Shown here: in pieces, positions 8,492 through 16,396 of the stretch
Layout of the letters: every line of letters begins with the position of its first letter
Numbering within the stretch: the stretch's first letter is position 1
Assembly (NCBI GenBank): GCA_944381165.1
Contig: CALWKC010000001.1
Location: forward strand, 1-64,000
Length of the DNA: 64,000 nt
Direction: 5' to 3'
Source of the DNA: an uncultured Lachnospira sp.
GTDB lineage: Bacteria > Bacillota > Clostridia > Lachnospirales > Lachnospiraceae
The notes under the pieces: model-generated
Database searches by the model: none
What the model was told of the DNA's origin: nothing
The model's input: only the letters and a program-made list of their open reading frames with translations
Made by a program: the position numbers and the translations under genes

Positions 8492-9811
8492 TTACACGGG
8501 CAGATTTTTTAATGTGAATTTTTTATAGAATATAACGCCCATTAAAGCGACAATACCTTCTGTAACCGGATATGACAGCCATACTCCGGTCATTCCCAAT
8601 AAAAATGACATCAAAAAGGACATCGGAACGATAAGCAGCATTCCTCTTGACAGAGAAATAATTTGTGCGGGCAATGCTCTCTCTGTCGATGTAAAGTATG
8701 TAGATATTATTATATTAAACCCTGCAAACGGAATGGCGGTAAAATATATTCTTAATCCCATTTCGGCGATACGCTGAAGCTGCATGTCGCCTTCACTGTT
8801 GAATATTCCGGCAATCGGAGCGGTAAATATTGAGAAAATTATATATATACAGCATGAGATGAGCAGCATTGCCGTTATTGCGTATTTTAAAAGCTGTTTT
8901 ATGTCATTATTGTTTCCGCGGCCGTAAGCTTTGCTTAAGATGGGCTGAGTTCCCTGGGCTATCCCTGTATAAACAGATATTACAACAAGTGAGAGGTTTG
9001 CCACAACGCCATATGCCGCTACTCCGATATTTCCTTCCAGTCTTAATATTATAGAGTTAAATACAATCATTACAATTCCTGAGGCAAATTCCGTAACTAA
9101 AGATGGAATTCCCAATGATACAGTGTTTGCCGTCAGGCCGGGCTCCAGCTTCGGCTTTTCTAAACGGAGCCTGTTTTCAATATGCATCCTCTTTTGTCCT
9201 GTTATCCAGTGTTTAGATAATATAATTATACTGATGACAGGCGCAAGTCCGGTCGCAAACACAGCTCCGAACATCCCCATATTTAATGGAAAAATAAACA
9301 CATAATCCAGCACGATATTAGAGAGGCTTCCTGTAAGCATTGCAATCATAGAGAGCCGTGGGTTTCCGTCATTTCTCACAAAGCATATCAGCGTGTCATT
9401 TGTCATAAAAGCAGGAGCAAACAGCAGAATAACCTGTAAATATGTTTTTGTATCAGCAAAAACTTCTGCATCGGCACCTAACAGTAATGTTATCTTTTCG
9501 GAAAAAAATATTCCTGCCGCAAAGAAAAATATGGACAAAACAGCCATTGAATACACGGTATTAGAAAACACTTTATTTGCGTTTTTATATTCTTTTTGCC
9601 CTATATATATAGAATATTTTGTTGCTCCGCCCATTCCGAACATAATACCGCAGCCATGAACAAAGCTGTAAACGGGGACGGCTAAATTCAGCGCCGTTAG
9701 TCCGTTTGCGCCTAATCCCCTTGAGACAAAGAAAGTGTCCGCAAGGATGTAGCATGACAGTCCAATCATGCCTAGTACATTAAGACTGGCATATTGAAGA
9801 AATTCTTTCAA
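8492..9811 (-). CDS. MATE family efflux transporter
   Basis: A 439-residue, strongly hydrophobic protein with about twelve membrane segments in two similar halves, typical of the multidrug and toxic compound extrusion (NorM/DinF-like) antiporters; the substrate cannot be inferred. The longest frame begins with TTG at 9811. A better start, ATG at 9826-9828 behind GGAGG (9833-9837), reads six codons (MKSKTF) and then hits TGA (9808-9810). Adding one T to the T4 run at 9810-9813 would join it to the MATE frame. So the gene is either started by reinitiation at TTG, regulated by slippage, or affected by a sequence error. A promoter, short reading frame and terminator hairpin lie upstream. Confidence 0.88.
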   Translation of the reverse strand: MKEFLQYASLNVLGMIGLSCYILADTFFVSRGLGANGLTALNLAVPVYSFVHGCGIMFGMGGATKYSIYIGQKEYKNANKVFSNTVYSMAVLSIFFFAAGIFFSEKITLLLGADAEVFADTKTYLQVILLFAPAFMTNDTLICFVRNDGNPRLSMIAMLTGSLSNIVLDYVFIFPLNMGMFGAVFATGLAPVISIIILSKHWITGQKRMHIENRLRLEKPKLEPGLTANTVSLGIPSLVTEFASGIVMIVFNSIILRLEGNIGVAAYGVVANLSLVVISVYTGIAQGTQPILSKAYGRGNNNDIKQLLKYAITAMLLISCCIYIIFSIFTAPIAGIFNSEGDMQLQRIAEMGLRIYFTAIPFAGFNIIISTYFTSTERALPAQIISLSRGMLLIVPMSFLMSFLLGMTGVWLSYPVTEGIVALMGVIFYKKFTLKNLPV

Positions 9812-9840
9812 AAGGTTTTTGATTTCATATAACCTCCATT

Positions 9841-9974
9841 CCGGAGCGTTTTACGCGTACGGAACGCGAAGAAAAATTCGCGAAGGCGATTTTTCTTCTG
9901 CGATAATGTCTGTTTGTGACGCTCCGGCACAAACAGATGTATGACAAATAAGCTATTGAGCTTATTTGTCATAC
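9841..9974. repeat. Cluster of inverted repeats in the MATE leader
   Basis: Four pairings fill this interval. The last is a 16-base perfect stem at 939-954/959-974 (9939-9954 with 9959-9974). The others are CTGTTTGTG (9910-9918) with CACAAACAG (9928-9936), GAAGAAAAAT (9868-9877) with ATTTTTCTTC (9889-9898), and outer arms CCGGAGCG (9841-9848) with CGCTCCGG (9920-9927). The outer arms and the second stem compete for nearby bases. On the minus strand an ATG at 9970-9972 behind AAGGAGG opens a 54-codon frame through the whole cluster and into the six-codon MKSKTF frame before MATE. It may be an inserted hairpin-rich element. Confidence 0.7.
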
Positions 9975-9984
9975 TGACCTCCTT

Positions 9985-10045
9985 AAAACAAAAAAAGCAT
10001 CAGAGCCTTCTATCTTCAATGACCTAACGATAGAAAGTCTGACGC
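9985..10045 (-). terminator. Leader terminator (putative attenuator) upstream of the MATE gene
   Basis: On the minus strand GCGTCAGA (10045-10038) pairs with TCTGATGC (10004-9997), and inside it CTTTCTATC pairs with GATAGAAGG, giving a hairpin of about 17 pairs followed by TTTTTTTGTTTT. It lies between a strong promoter and the MATE start, so it can only act as a premature terminator. Confidence 0.75.
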
Positions 10046-10047
10046 AT
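10024..10047 (-). other. Possible leader peptide MRQTFYR in the MATE attenuator
   Basis: ATG at 10045-10047 opens a 7-codon frame (MRQTFYR, stop TAG at 10024-10026) whose codons form the 5' arm of the terminator hairpin. AGAGG stands just before the ATG, closer than ideal. A ribosome held here would prevent the terminator from folding, as in known antibiotic-inducible attenuators. This is inference from layout alone. Confidence 0.35.
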
Positions 10048-10093
10048 ACCTCTTTACCCGGTGACAAAGAGAGCCTTTTATTTATGATAGTGC

Positions 10094-10122
10094 ATTATAC
10101 ATAAATATAATTTATAAATCAA
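10094..10122 (-). promoter_or_regulatory. Sigma-A promoter for the MATE leader
   Basis: On the minus strand TTGATT (10122-10117), a 17-base spacer and consensus TATAAT (10099-10094). Transcription would start near 10087, about 260 bases before the MATE reading frame, leaving a long structured leader. Confidence 0.75.
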
Positions 10123-10138
10123 GCGTTTTCTTAATAAG

Positions 10139-10301
10139 TAACAGTTCAGCCATAAGCTGTATGACAAGCAAATCATGCTTGCATGAATTTGCCTGTTGTA
10201 CAGCTTATGAGCTGAGCGCCACATTATGAGCAAAGTCAGCTGCGAAGCAGCGGGAAAGCGCCTCTGGCGCGGCTTTGCGAATGGCGCGGGCTGAACTGTT
10301 A
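10139..10301. repeat. Palindromic repeat element, copy A (163 bp)
   Basis: The ends are a perfect 12-base inverted repeat, TAACAGTTCAGC (10139-10150) and GCTGAACTGTTA (10290-10301). Inside are nested hairpins, including CATAAGCTGTA with TACAGCTTATG, GCTGC-GAA-GCAGC and GCGCC-TCT-GGCGC. A second copy in opposite orientation is at 19313-19474; about 8 differences were counted by eye over 163 positions. No coding frame of note. It looks like a MITE-type or REP-type non-autonomous element. Confidence 0.85.
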
Positions 10302-10575
10302 TTTTTATAACTATCAGAATGAATATATATAATAAAAAATATATATCAAAAACATATTTTTAATTCACAAATTTAACACAGAATTTACACATCTGAAACG
10401 TTTCCAAATATTATCATTTCATTATTAAAAAAGTCAGATACTCTGAGAAATAACTTGGGGGATTTGGCGACAGCGGCAGCCGGTGAAATGACATGCAGGC
10501 GTGTTTGATTAATTTTGCCGTCCGCGCAAAAAAATGAGGATTGCATATAAAAATGCAAGGGAATGGAGTGACAAT
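10302..10575. other. Gene-free stretch before the beta-helix lipoprotein
   Basis: AT-rich sequence with the GAAACGTTTC palindrome described separately. Apart from that palindrome, a weak promoter-like pair around it and the ribosome binding site GGAG at 10565-10568, I see no convincing structure or gene. Confidence 0.5.
10394..10405 (+). promoter_or_regulatory. LacI/CcpA-family-like operator
   Basis: GAAACGTTTC (10396-10405) is a perfect 10-base palindrome centred on CG, the core shape of operators for LacI-family regulators, within TGAAACGTTTCC. It falls between TTTACA and TATTAT (19-base spacer), a possible promoter for the lipoprotein gene 170 bases downstream. It differs from a CcpA cre site in half-site spacing, so a sugar-specific LacI-type repressor is equally possible. 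Confidence 0.4.
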
Positions 10576-12471
10576 ATGATTGATTATCGAAAATTGACAG
10601 CAGCAATGATTGCGGGGGTTATAACGATATTTACGATGACCGGATGCAGCATGCCGTGGCAGAAGAGCAGCACAGGAAATACCTCTGATATACAGGGGGG
10701 AACTGTTGAAAATCCGGTGGAAACGGGAGACAGCAGTACCTCGCTGGAATTTGACGCCGAGGATTTAGATGCGTCATATAATGAGTCAAACTGCACAAAA
10801 ATAACATTATCCGGAAATTCGGCATCAGTAAACGGAAACGGGGCAACTGCGGAAAACGCGGCGGTTACAATTACGTCATCAGGGACTTATCTTTTGTCAG
10901 GGACACTGAGCGAGGGAAGCATAAAGGTCAGCAGCTCGGATAACGGAACGGTAAGGCTTATATTTGATGGGGTGGACATTTCAAATTCGTCTCAGGCTCC
11001 TGTTGTTGTGGAGACTGCAAAAAAGGTTATAATTACGCTGGCTGACGGAACCACGAATACGGTAACTGACAGTGCGCGCCAGTCGGCGGAGGATGAGGAT
11101 TACTCGGGAGCGATTTCCTCAAAAGAAGATATGGTAATTAACGGAACGGGAACTCTTATTGTAAACGCGGGTTACAGAAACGGTATAAAAAGCTCGGATG
11201 ATTTAGAAATAGTTTCCGGAAATTTTAAAGTTACAAGTGCAGAGGACGGTATTATCGGAAAGGATTTATTGGAAATAATGGACGGTGATTTCACAATAGA
11301 TGCAGGCTGTGACGGTATGAAGTCTACCTATGACACAGACACTTCAAAGGGAAATGTTATTATAACAGGCGGTAATTTTAATATTAAATCTGAAAATGAC
11401 GGTATTCAGTCGGAAAATATTTTGTCCATAACAGGCGGAACATTTAATATTGTGACAGGCGAGGGAGCAGCCGCTTCGGTATCAAAGTCCAATGAAAGCG
11501 GAATGACGGGAGGCAGCCGTTTCGGAGGAGATTTTAATTTCGGAAACAGTTCATCGGACACTGACACGGAAAGCATTAAGGGCATCAAAGCCGTAAACGC
11601 AATATATATCACAGAGGGAACATATATTCTTGACTGTGAGGATGACGGAATTCACTCTAACGGAACAGTCCTTATATCGGGAGGAAATCTCACAATAAGC
11701 AGCGGGGATGACGGAATCCATGCGGATGAAGTTGTGCAGCTTGACGGAGGTACTGTTGATATAAATACGAGTTATGAGGGAATTGAGGGAACACAGATTA
11801 CAATAAACGGAGGCGATATTTCTGTTATGGCAAGTGATGACGGGTTAAACGCGTCAAACGGCGACAGCACGGGAAGCGCTGCTCCGGGCGGTATGGGAGC
11901 CGGCGCAAACAGCGCCTCAGGCTCGTCAGGCAGCAGTATTATGCTTAATATCAACGGCGGAAATCTTTTTGTAAATGCCGGCGGCGACGGTCTTGATTCT
12001 AACGGCTCTGCGTCAGTGTCGAGCGGAAATGTAATTGTGCTGGGCCCGACAGACAGCGGCAACACGGCGCTGGATTTTGAGAATGAATTTACTTTTTCGG
12101 GAGGTACATTAATGGCATTCGGCTCAAGCGGTATGCTTGAAACACCGACCGGAACGTCAAACGGCTGCTGTATCGTGGCTGCTTTCACGTCACAGAGCGC
12201 AGGCACAGAGTTTTCGCTTAAGGATTCTTCGGGAAATACAGTACTCTCATATACTCCTTCAAAGAGTTATTCGGCAGCAATAGTATATTCTGAAGAAATA
12301 AAAAGCGGAAGCGTGTATACATTAAGCGCAGGAAGCGTCAGTCAGTCTATAACGGCAAACGAGGGAGTCACGACAAGCGGTGTAAGCGGCGGCATGGGAG
12401 GTTTTAACGGAGGCGGCGCTGCGGGAGGAAACGGAGGAAATGCAGGAGCTGTTCCCGGTGGAAGAAGATAG
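10576..12471 (+). CDS. Secreted beta-helix carbohydrate-binding lipoprotein (Cthe_2159/DUF4353 type)
   Basis: A 631-residue protein with a lipoprotein signal peptide: MIDYRK, hydrophobic stretch, then lipobox TMTGC near residue 22. The body is made of short repeated turns rich in G, N, S and D, such as DDGIHSNG, DDGIHADE and GGDGLDSNG, typical of a right-handed parallel beta-helix. The overall pattern matches the family named after Cthe_2159 of Clostridium thermocellum, described as a polygalacturonate- and cellulose-binding protein; binding here is inferred. The C-terminus is Gly-rich. ATG 10576 follows GGAG by 7 bases; an earlier in-frame ATG (10534) would place charged residues before the signal peptide. 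It stands alone, with a LacI-like operator upstream and a terminator downstream. Confidence 0.82.
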   Translation: MIDYRKLTAAMIAGVITIFTMTGCSMPWQKSSTGNTSDIQGGTVENPVETGDSSTSLEFDAEDLDASYNESNCTKITLSGNSASVNGNGATAENAAVTITSSGTYLLSGTLSEGSIKVSSSDNGTVRLIFDGVDISNSSQAPVVVETAKKVIITLADGTTNTVTDSARQSAEDEDYSGAISSKEDMVINGTGTLIVNAGYRNGIKSSDDLEIVSGNFKVTSAEDGIIGKDLLEIMDGDFTIDAGCDGMKSTYDTDTSKGNVIITGGNFNIKSENDGIQSENILSITGGTFNIVTGEGAAASVSKSNESGMTGGSRFGGDFNFGNSSSDTDTESIKGIKAVNAIYITEGTYILDCEDDGIHSNGTVLISGGNLTISSGDDGIHADEVVQLDGGTVDINTSYEGIEGTQITINGGDISVMASDDGLNASNGDSTGSAAPGGMGAGANSASGSSGSSIMLNINGGNLFVNAGGDGLDSNGSASVSSGNVIVLGPTDSGNTALDFENEFTFSGGTLMAFGSSGMLETPTGTSNGCCIVAAFTSQSAGTEFSLKDSSGNTVLSYTPSKSYSAAIVYSEEIKSGSVYTLSAGSVSQSITANEGVTTSGVSGGMGGFNGGGAAGGNGGNAGAVPGGRR

Positions 12472-12520
12472 TCTGAAAAGAAAGGGCGTGGCGTTAAAGC
12501 TCTGTAAGTAAAGTCAAGTT

Positions 12521-12568
12521 AAAAATCCCGCTTAGACTGCCAAAGCGTAGTCTGAAGCGGGACTTTTT
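12521..12568. terminator. Bidirectional terminator between convergent genes
   Basis: TCCCGCTTAGACT (12526-12538) pairs with AGTCTGAAGCGGGA (12549-12562) with one bulge. An A run on the left and a T run on the right let it serve both the lipoprotein gene (plus) and the kinase gene (minus). Confidence 0.85.
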
Positions 12569-12579
12569 AATTTAAAATA

Positions 12580-13362
12580 TTATTGGAAATCTACTATATT
12601 TACCCAGTGTTCAAGGAGTTCTTTTTCTCCTGCCTTATTTTTTGTCATACGTGCGGCGGCAACAATAGGGAGCCAGCCTGTGACATATGTCTGGTTTGTG
12701 CCTGTAATTTCACAGAAATCTGACATATACAGGTCTGCGATGCTGCCGTCTATACCTTCAAAGCTGTCTCCGTACTGAAGTTTGAGCATAAGATATGTAT
12801 TGGCAATATCGGCACTGGCATTTCCCTGCGTTGCATGTACCCAGTCAACGGCAGTAATGTCTGTGATATTTGCGTCATCATCTGTGTGAACAATGATATT
12901 GTCAGGACAGTAGTCGCCGTGGCAGAGTTTGGTATGCTTAGGCATTGTATTGAGTCTTGTGAGAAGCTCATACTTAATTGAACTGTCAAGCTCCTTTAAA
13001 TCATTAATCTGGCGTACAAGCTTATCCTTTAACTTTAAGAGCAAAGGATTTGTTTTCTTCTGAAATTCAACCTGGTATTCAGCCATTTTGCGGATATATA
13101 CGGCGGCTTTTTCCGGATGCTTTGAAATAAGCTCCGTAAGTGTTATTCCGTCAATATATTCGCTTGTTATTGACCACTGACCGTTTTCTACTGATACTGC
13201 CAGAAGCTTTGGAATATCGACGCCTGCGTCTTCAACACGCGCAGTGTTGAGGGCTTCATACAGAACGTCAGATTTGTTGTAATCTGCGGCAAAAATCTTT
13301 TTGGCAGTTCCATCCTCTACATATACGGACTTCAGTTCATTTTGTGAAATACATTTTTTCAT
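12580..13362 (-). CDS. Aminoglycoside phosphotransferase-fold kinase
   Basis: A 260-residue protein with the catalytic loop HGDYCPDNIIV (near residue 148) and the metal-binding VDW (near 174), the hallmarks of the APH/choline kinase fold. The substrate is unknown; this family includes sugar, choline and drug kinases, and resistance should not be assumed. It begins 88 bases after the adhE stop in the same direction, with a perfect 12-pair hairpin lacking a T run between them, so it may be read with adhE. ATG lies behind AAGGAG. Confidence 0.8.
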   Translation of the reverse strand: MKKCISQNELKSVYVEDGTAKKIFAADYNKSDVLYEALNTARVEDAGVDIPKLLAVSVENGQWSITSEYIDGITLTELISKHPEKAAVYIRKMAEYQVEFQKKTNPLLLKLKDKLVRQINDLKELDSSIKYELLTRLNTMPKHTKLCHGDYCPDNIIVHTDDDANITDITAVDWVHATQGNASADIANTYLMLKLQYGDSFEGIDGSIADLYMSDFCEITGTNQTYVTGWLPIVAAARMTKNKAGEKELLEHWVNIVDFQ

Positions 13363-13398
13363 GTAAAAACTCCTTTCTGATTAAACGTGCAGTCCTGC

Positions 13399-13431
13399 TT
13401 TGCAATAATGTAAATTGCAAAGCAGAAGCAG
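13399..13431 (-). other. Intercistronic hairpin between adhE and the APH-fold kinase
   Basis: CTGCTTTGCAAT and ATTGCAAAGCAG form a 12-pair stem with a 7-8 base loop. No T run follows on the minus strand, so it looks like an RNA processing or stabilising structure at the 3' end of adhE rather than a full terminator. Confidence 0.6.
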
Positions 13432-13450
13432 GTGTTTTATGAGATATTTT

Positions 13451-16078
13451 TTATACTTCGACAGGCTTGCCGTAATAAGCCTTTAAATACATAGCTTTTA
13501 TTTCCTTCATGAGCGGATATCTAGGATTTTCTCCGGTACACTGGTCATCAAAGGCCTGTTCTGTCATCTCGTCGAGAGTGCGCAGGAATTCTTTTTCATC
13601 TACCCCGTAATCTCTGATTGTCTTTTTGATGCCTACCTTTTCCTTGAGTTCCTCGATAGCGGCAATGAAGTTCTCAAGCTTCTCATCATCGTTCTTTCCA
13701 GGAATTTTCAAGAAATCTGCACATTCAACATAGCGTTCCTTGCAGTGAGGATACTGGTACTGTGAGAACGTACCCATTTTTGCCGGAACTTCTGCGGCGT
13801 TAAAGCGCATTACCTCTGTGATAAGCAGCGCGTTTGCAACTCCGTGAGGCAGGTGATGAAAAGCGCCTAGCTTGTGAGCCATAGAGTGGCATACACCGAG
13901 GAATGCATTTGCAAATGCCATACCTGCGAGAGTTGAAGCTGTTGCCATTTGCTCACGAGCCTTTACATCATTTGCTCCGTTTTCGTAAGCCGAAGGAAGG
14001 TATTCAAAAATATTTTTCATAGCCTTGAGAGCAAGACCATCCGTATAGTCAGTTGCCATAATAGAAGCGTAAGCCTCAAGCGCATGTGTGAGAGCGTCGA
14101 TACCTGATGCTGAGGTAAGACCCTTAGGCTGATTCATCATCATATCAGCGTCTACGATTGCCATTTTCGGAAGCAGTTCATAATCCGCAAGAGGATATTT
14201 GATGCCTGAATTCTGGTCTGTGATAACGGCAAAAGGCGTAACCTCCGAACCTGTGCCTGATGATGTCGGAACTGCTATAAAATATGCCTTCTCACCCATT
14301 TTAGGGAAGGTATAGATACGTTTGCGGATATCCATAAAGCGCATTGCCATGTCCATGAAATCCACATCCGGATGCTCATACATAACCCACATGATTTTGC
14401 CTGCATCCATAGCAGAGCCGCCGCCTATCGCGATTATGCAGTCAGGCTCAAAAAGTTTCATGGCTTTAGCGCCCTCCTCGGCACATGCGAGAGTAGGGTC
14501 CGGTGCCACATCGTAGAAGGTTGTGTGCATAATGCCCAGCTCATCAAGTTTGTCTGTCACACATTTTGTGTAGCCGTTCTTATAAAGGAACTGGTCTGTG
14601 ACTATAAATGCCTTTTTCTTTCCCATGACGTTTTTGAGTTCGTTTAGGGCAACAGGGAGGCAGCCCTTCTTAAAGTATACCTTTTCAGGCGCGCGGAACC
14701 ACAGCATATTTTCTCTCCTTTCAGCTACTGTTTTGATGTTAAGCAGATGCTTTACACCGACATTTTCAGAGACGGAATTGCCGCCCCAGGAGCCGCAGCC
14801 GAGCGTGAGCGAAGGAGCCATTTTAAAGTTATACAAATCACCGATTCCGCCGTGTGATGAAGGTGTGTTGATTAAGATACGGCATGTTTTCATTGCTTCG
14901 GAGAATACGGCAATTTTCTCTGACTCTGTTGATGTGTTGATATAAAGAGAAGAAGTGTGTCCGTAGCCGCCGTCAGCGATGAGGTGAGAAGCTTTATCAA
15001 CAGCGTCATCAAAATCCTTAGCCTTATACATTGCAAGTACAGGAGAGAGCTTTTCGTGAGCAAACTCCTCTGACAGGTCAACGGATGTAACCTCTCCGAT
15101 TAATATTTTTGTGGCTTCAGGAACAGATACGCCTGCAAGCTGAGCAATGGTATATGCGCTCTGACCTACAATCTTTGCGTTAAGTGAGCCGTTGATAAGT
15201 ATAGTCTTGCGTACCTTGTCGAGCTCAGATTTTGAAAGAAAATAGCAGCCGCGTGCAGTAAACTCATCCTTTACCGCCTTGTATATCTTAGTGTCGACGA
15301 TAACTGACTGCTCTGAAGCGCAGATCATACCGTTGTCAAAGGTTTTTGAATGTATAATTGAATTGACGGCTAAAACAACGTCAGCGGAAGCGTCAATAAC
15401 AGCAGGAGTGTTGCCTGCGCCTACGCCGAGAGCCGGTTTCCCTGAAGAGTAGGCTGCCTTGACCATACCCGGACCGCCGGTTGCAAGAATAATATCAGCT
15501 TCTTTCATAAGCGTATCAGTCAATTCAAGTGAAGGAATATCAATCCAGCCGATTATCCCCTTTGGAGCTCCGGCCTTTACGGCTGCTTCAAGAACAACCT
15601 TTGCGGCCTCGATTGTAGAGCGCTTTGCTCTTGGATGCGGACTGATTATAATTCCGTTTCTTGTCTTTAAACATATCAATGTCTTGAAAATAGCAGTAGA
15701 TGTAGGATTTGTCGTAGGAATAACGGCTGCGACAACACCTATCGGCTCTGCGATTTTCTTTATTCCGTATGCGGAATCCTCTTCGATTACGCCGCACGTT
15801 TTTGTGTCACGGTAAGCGTTATAAATATACTCTGAGGCATAATGGTTTTTAATTACCTTATCCTCAACCACGCCCATGCCCGTCTCTTCAACTGCAAGCT
15901 TTGCGAGCGGTATACGAGCCTTATTGGCAGCGATCGCGGCAGCTGTAAATATTTTGTCCACCTGCTCCTGTGTATAGGAAGAAAAAATCTGCTGTGCCTC
16001 GCGTACTTCGGCAAGTTTTTGTTCCAGTGCGGGAACGGTGTCGACAAGCAAAACCTGTTCCATGTTTTTTTCTGACAT
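13451..16078 (-). CDS. adhE: Bifunctional acetaldehyde-CoA/alcohol dehydrogenase
   Basis: AdhE reduces acetyl-CoA to acetaldehyde and then to ethanol, re-oxidising two NADH; it forms spirosomes in the cytoplasm. The 875-residue product has an N-terminal aldehyde dehydrogenase domain with the catalytic cysteine in NGMICASEQS and a C-terminal iron alcohol dehydrogenase domain with DALTHALEAY and the metal histidines in CHSMAHKLGAFHHLPHG. The frame is open to 16129, but ATG 16078 follows GGAGG. A consensus promoter and an 18-base Rex box lie just upstream, so expression probably rises when NADH is high. Confidence 0.97.
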   Translation of the reverse strand: MSEKNMEQVLLVDTVPALEQKLAEVREAQQIFSSYTQEQVDKIFTAAAIAANKARIPLAKLAVEETGMGVVEDKVIKNHYASEYIYNAYRDTKTCGVIEEDSAYGIKKIAEPIGVVAAVIPTTNPTSTAIFKTLICLKTRNGIIISPHPRAKRSTIEAAKVVLEAAVKAGAPKGIIGWIDIPSLELTDTLMKEADIILATGGPGMVKAAYSSGKPALGVGAGNTPAVIDASADVVLAVNSIIHSKTFDNGMICASEQSVIVDTKIYKAVKDEFTARGCYFLSKSELDKVRKTILINGSLNAKIVGQSAYTIAQLAGVSVPEATKILIGEVTSVDLSEEFAHEKLSPVLAMYKAKDFDDAVDKASHLIADGGYGHTSSLYINTSTESEKIAVFSEAMKTCRILINTPSSHGGIGDLYNFKMAPSLTLGCGSWGGNSVSENVGVKHLLNIKTVAERRENMLWFRAPEKVYFKKGCLPVALNELKNVMGKKKAFIVTDQFLYKNGYTKCVTDKLDELGIMHTTFYDVAPDPTLACAEEGAKAMKLFEPDCIIAIGGGSAMDAGKIMWVMYEHPDVDFMDMAMRFMDIRKRIYTFPKMGEKAYFIAVPTSSGTGSEVTPFAVITDQNSGIKYPLADYELLPKMAIVDADMMMNQPKGLTSASGIDALTHALEAYASIMATDYTDGLALKAMKNIFEYLPSAYENGANDVKAREQMATASTLAGMAFANAFLGVCHSMAHKLGAFHHLPHGVANALLITEVMRFNAAEVPAKMGTFSQYQYPHCKERYVECADFLKIPGKNDDEKLENFIAAIEELKEKVGIKKTIRDYGVDEKEFLRTLDEMTEQAFDDQCTGENPRYPLMKEIKAMYLKAYYGKPVEV

Positions 16079-16137
16079 AATAATCCTCCATTTCTCATTT
16101 TGTGCGCCGTTTACGTTGTAATACGGCATATAGATGA

Positions 16138-16155
16138 TTGATAAAAAATTAACAA
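16138..16155 (-). promoter_or_regulatory. Rex operator of adhE
   Basis: On the minus strand TTGTTAA, four T, TTATCAA: an 18-base site with one mismatch to the Rex consensus TTGTTAA-N4-TTAACAA. It overlaps the expected transcription start, a position suited to repression. Rex senses the NADH/NAD+ ratio and controls adhE in many clostridia. Confidence 0.75.
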
Positions 16156-16159
16156 AGTC

Positions 16160-16188
16160 AATATATCATGATATTAACTTAATGTCAA
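16160..16188 (-). promoter_or_regulatory. Sigma-A promoter of adhE
   Basis: On the minus strand TTGACA (16188-16183), 17-base spacer, TATATT (16165-16160). Confidence 0.8.
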
Positions 16189-16329
16189 TATATAAAATAT
16201 ACATTGTTTTGAGAACGCGTGCAAGCTTAAGTGCTCAGGGCTGAAATTTTATAACAGCTCAGCCGGAGCCATAAGCAAAGGGCTCTGGCAGGACTGCTGA
16301 AAAATTTTAAAATTGTCAAGTAAAAATGC

Positions 16330-16358
16330 TTGACATGTATTTGGGCGTGTGATATTAT
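16330..16358 (+). promoter_or_regulatory. Sigma-A promoter of the ylxM-ffh operon
   Basis: TTGACA (16330-16335), 17-base spacer and TATTAT (16353-16358), 39 bases before ylxM. This gives the SRP operon its own promoter after separation from ftsY. Confidence 0.8.
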
Positions 16359-16396
16359 TCTCAAGGTTTGAAACTTTCAGTGAGAGTGGTACTGCT

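Noticed and set aside
10440..10575. Riboswitch before the beta-helix lipoprotein
   Set aside because: The stretch GGCGACAGCGGCAGCCGG recalls structured leaders, but no known core (c-di-GMP, glycine, TPP, purine) could be matched and pairing is poor.
13451..16078. Open frames on the plus strand within adhE (for example 15459-15815)
   Set aside because: They are shadows of the adhE reading frame with no start signals or family features.
16205..16310. Third copy of the repeat element near ylxM
   Set aside because: The stretch TAACAGCTCAGCC and some imperfect pairing recall the element, but the rest does not align and the ends are not inverted repeats.
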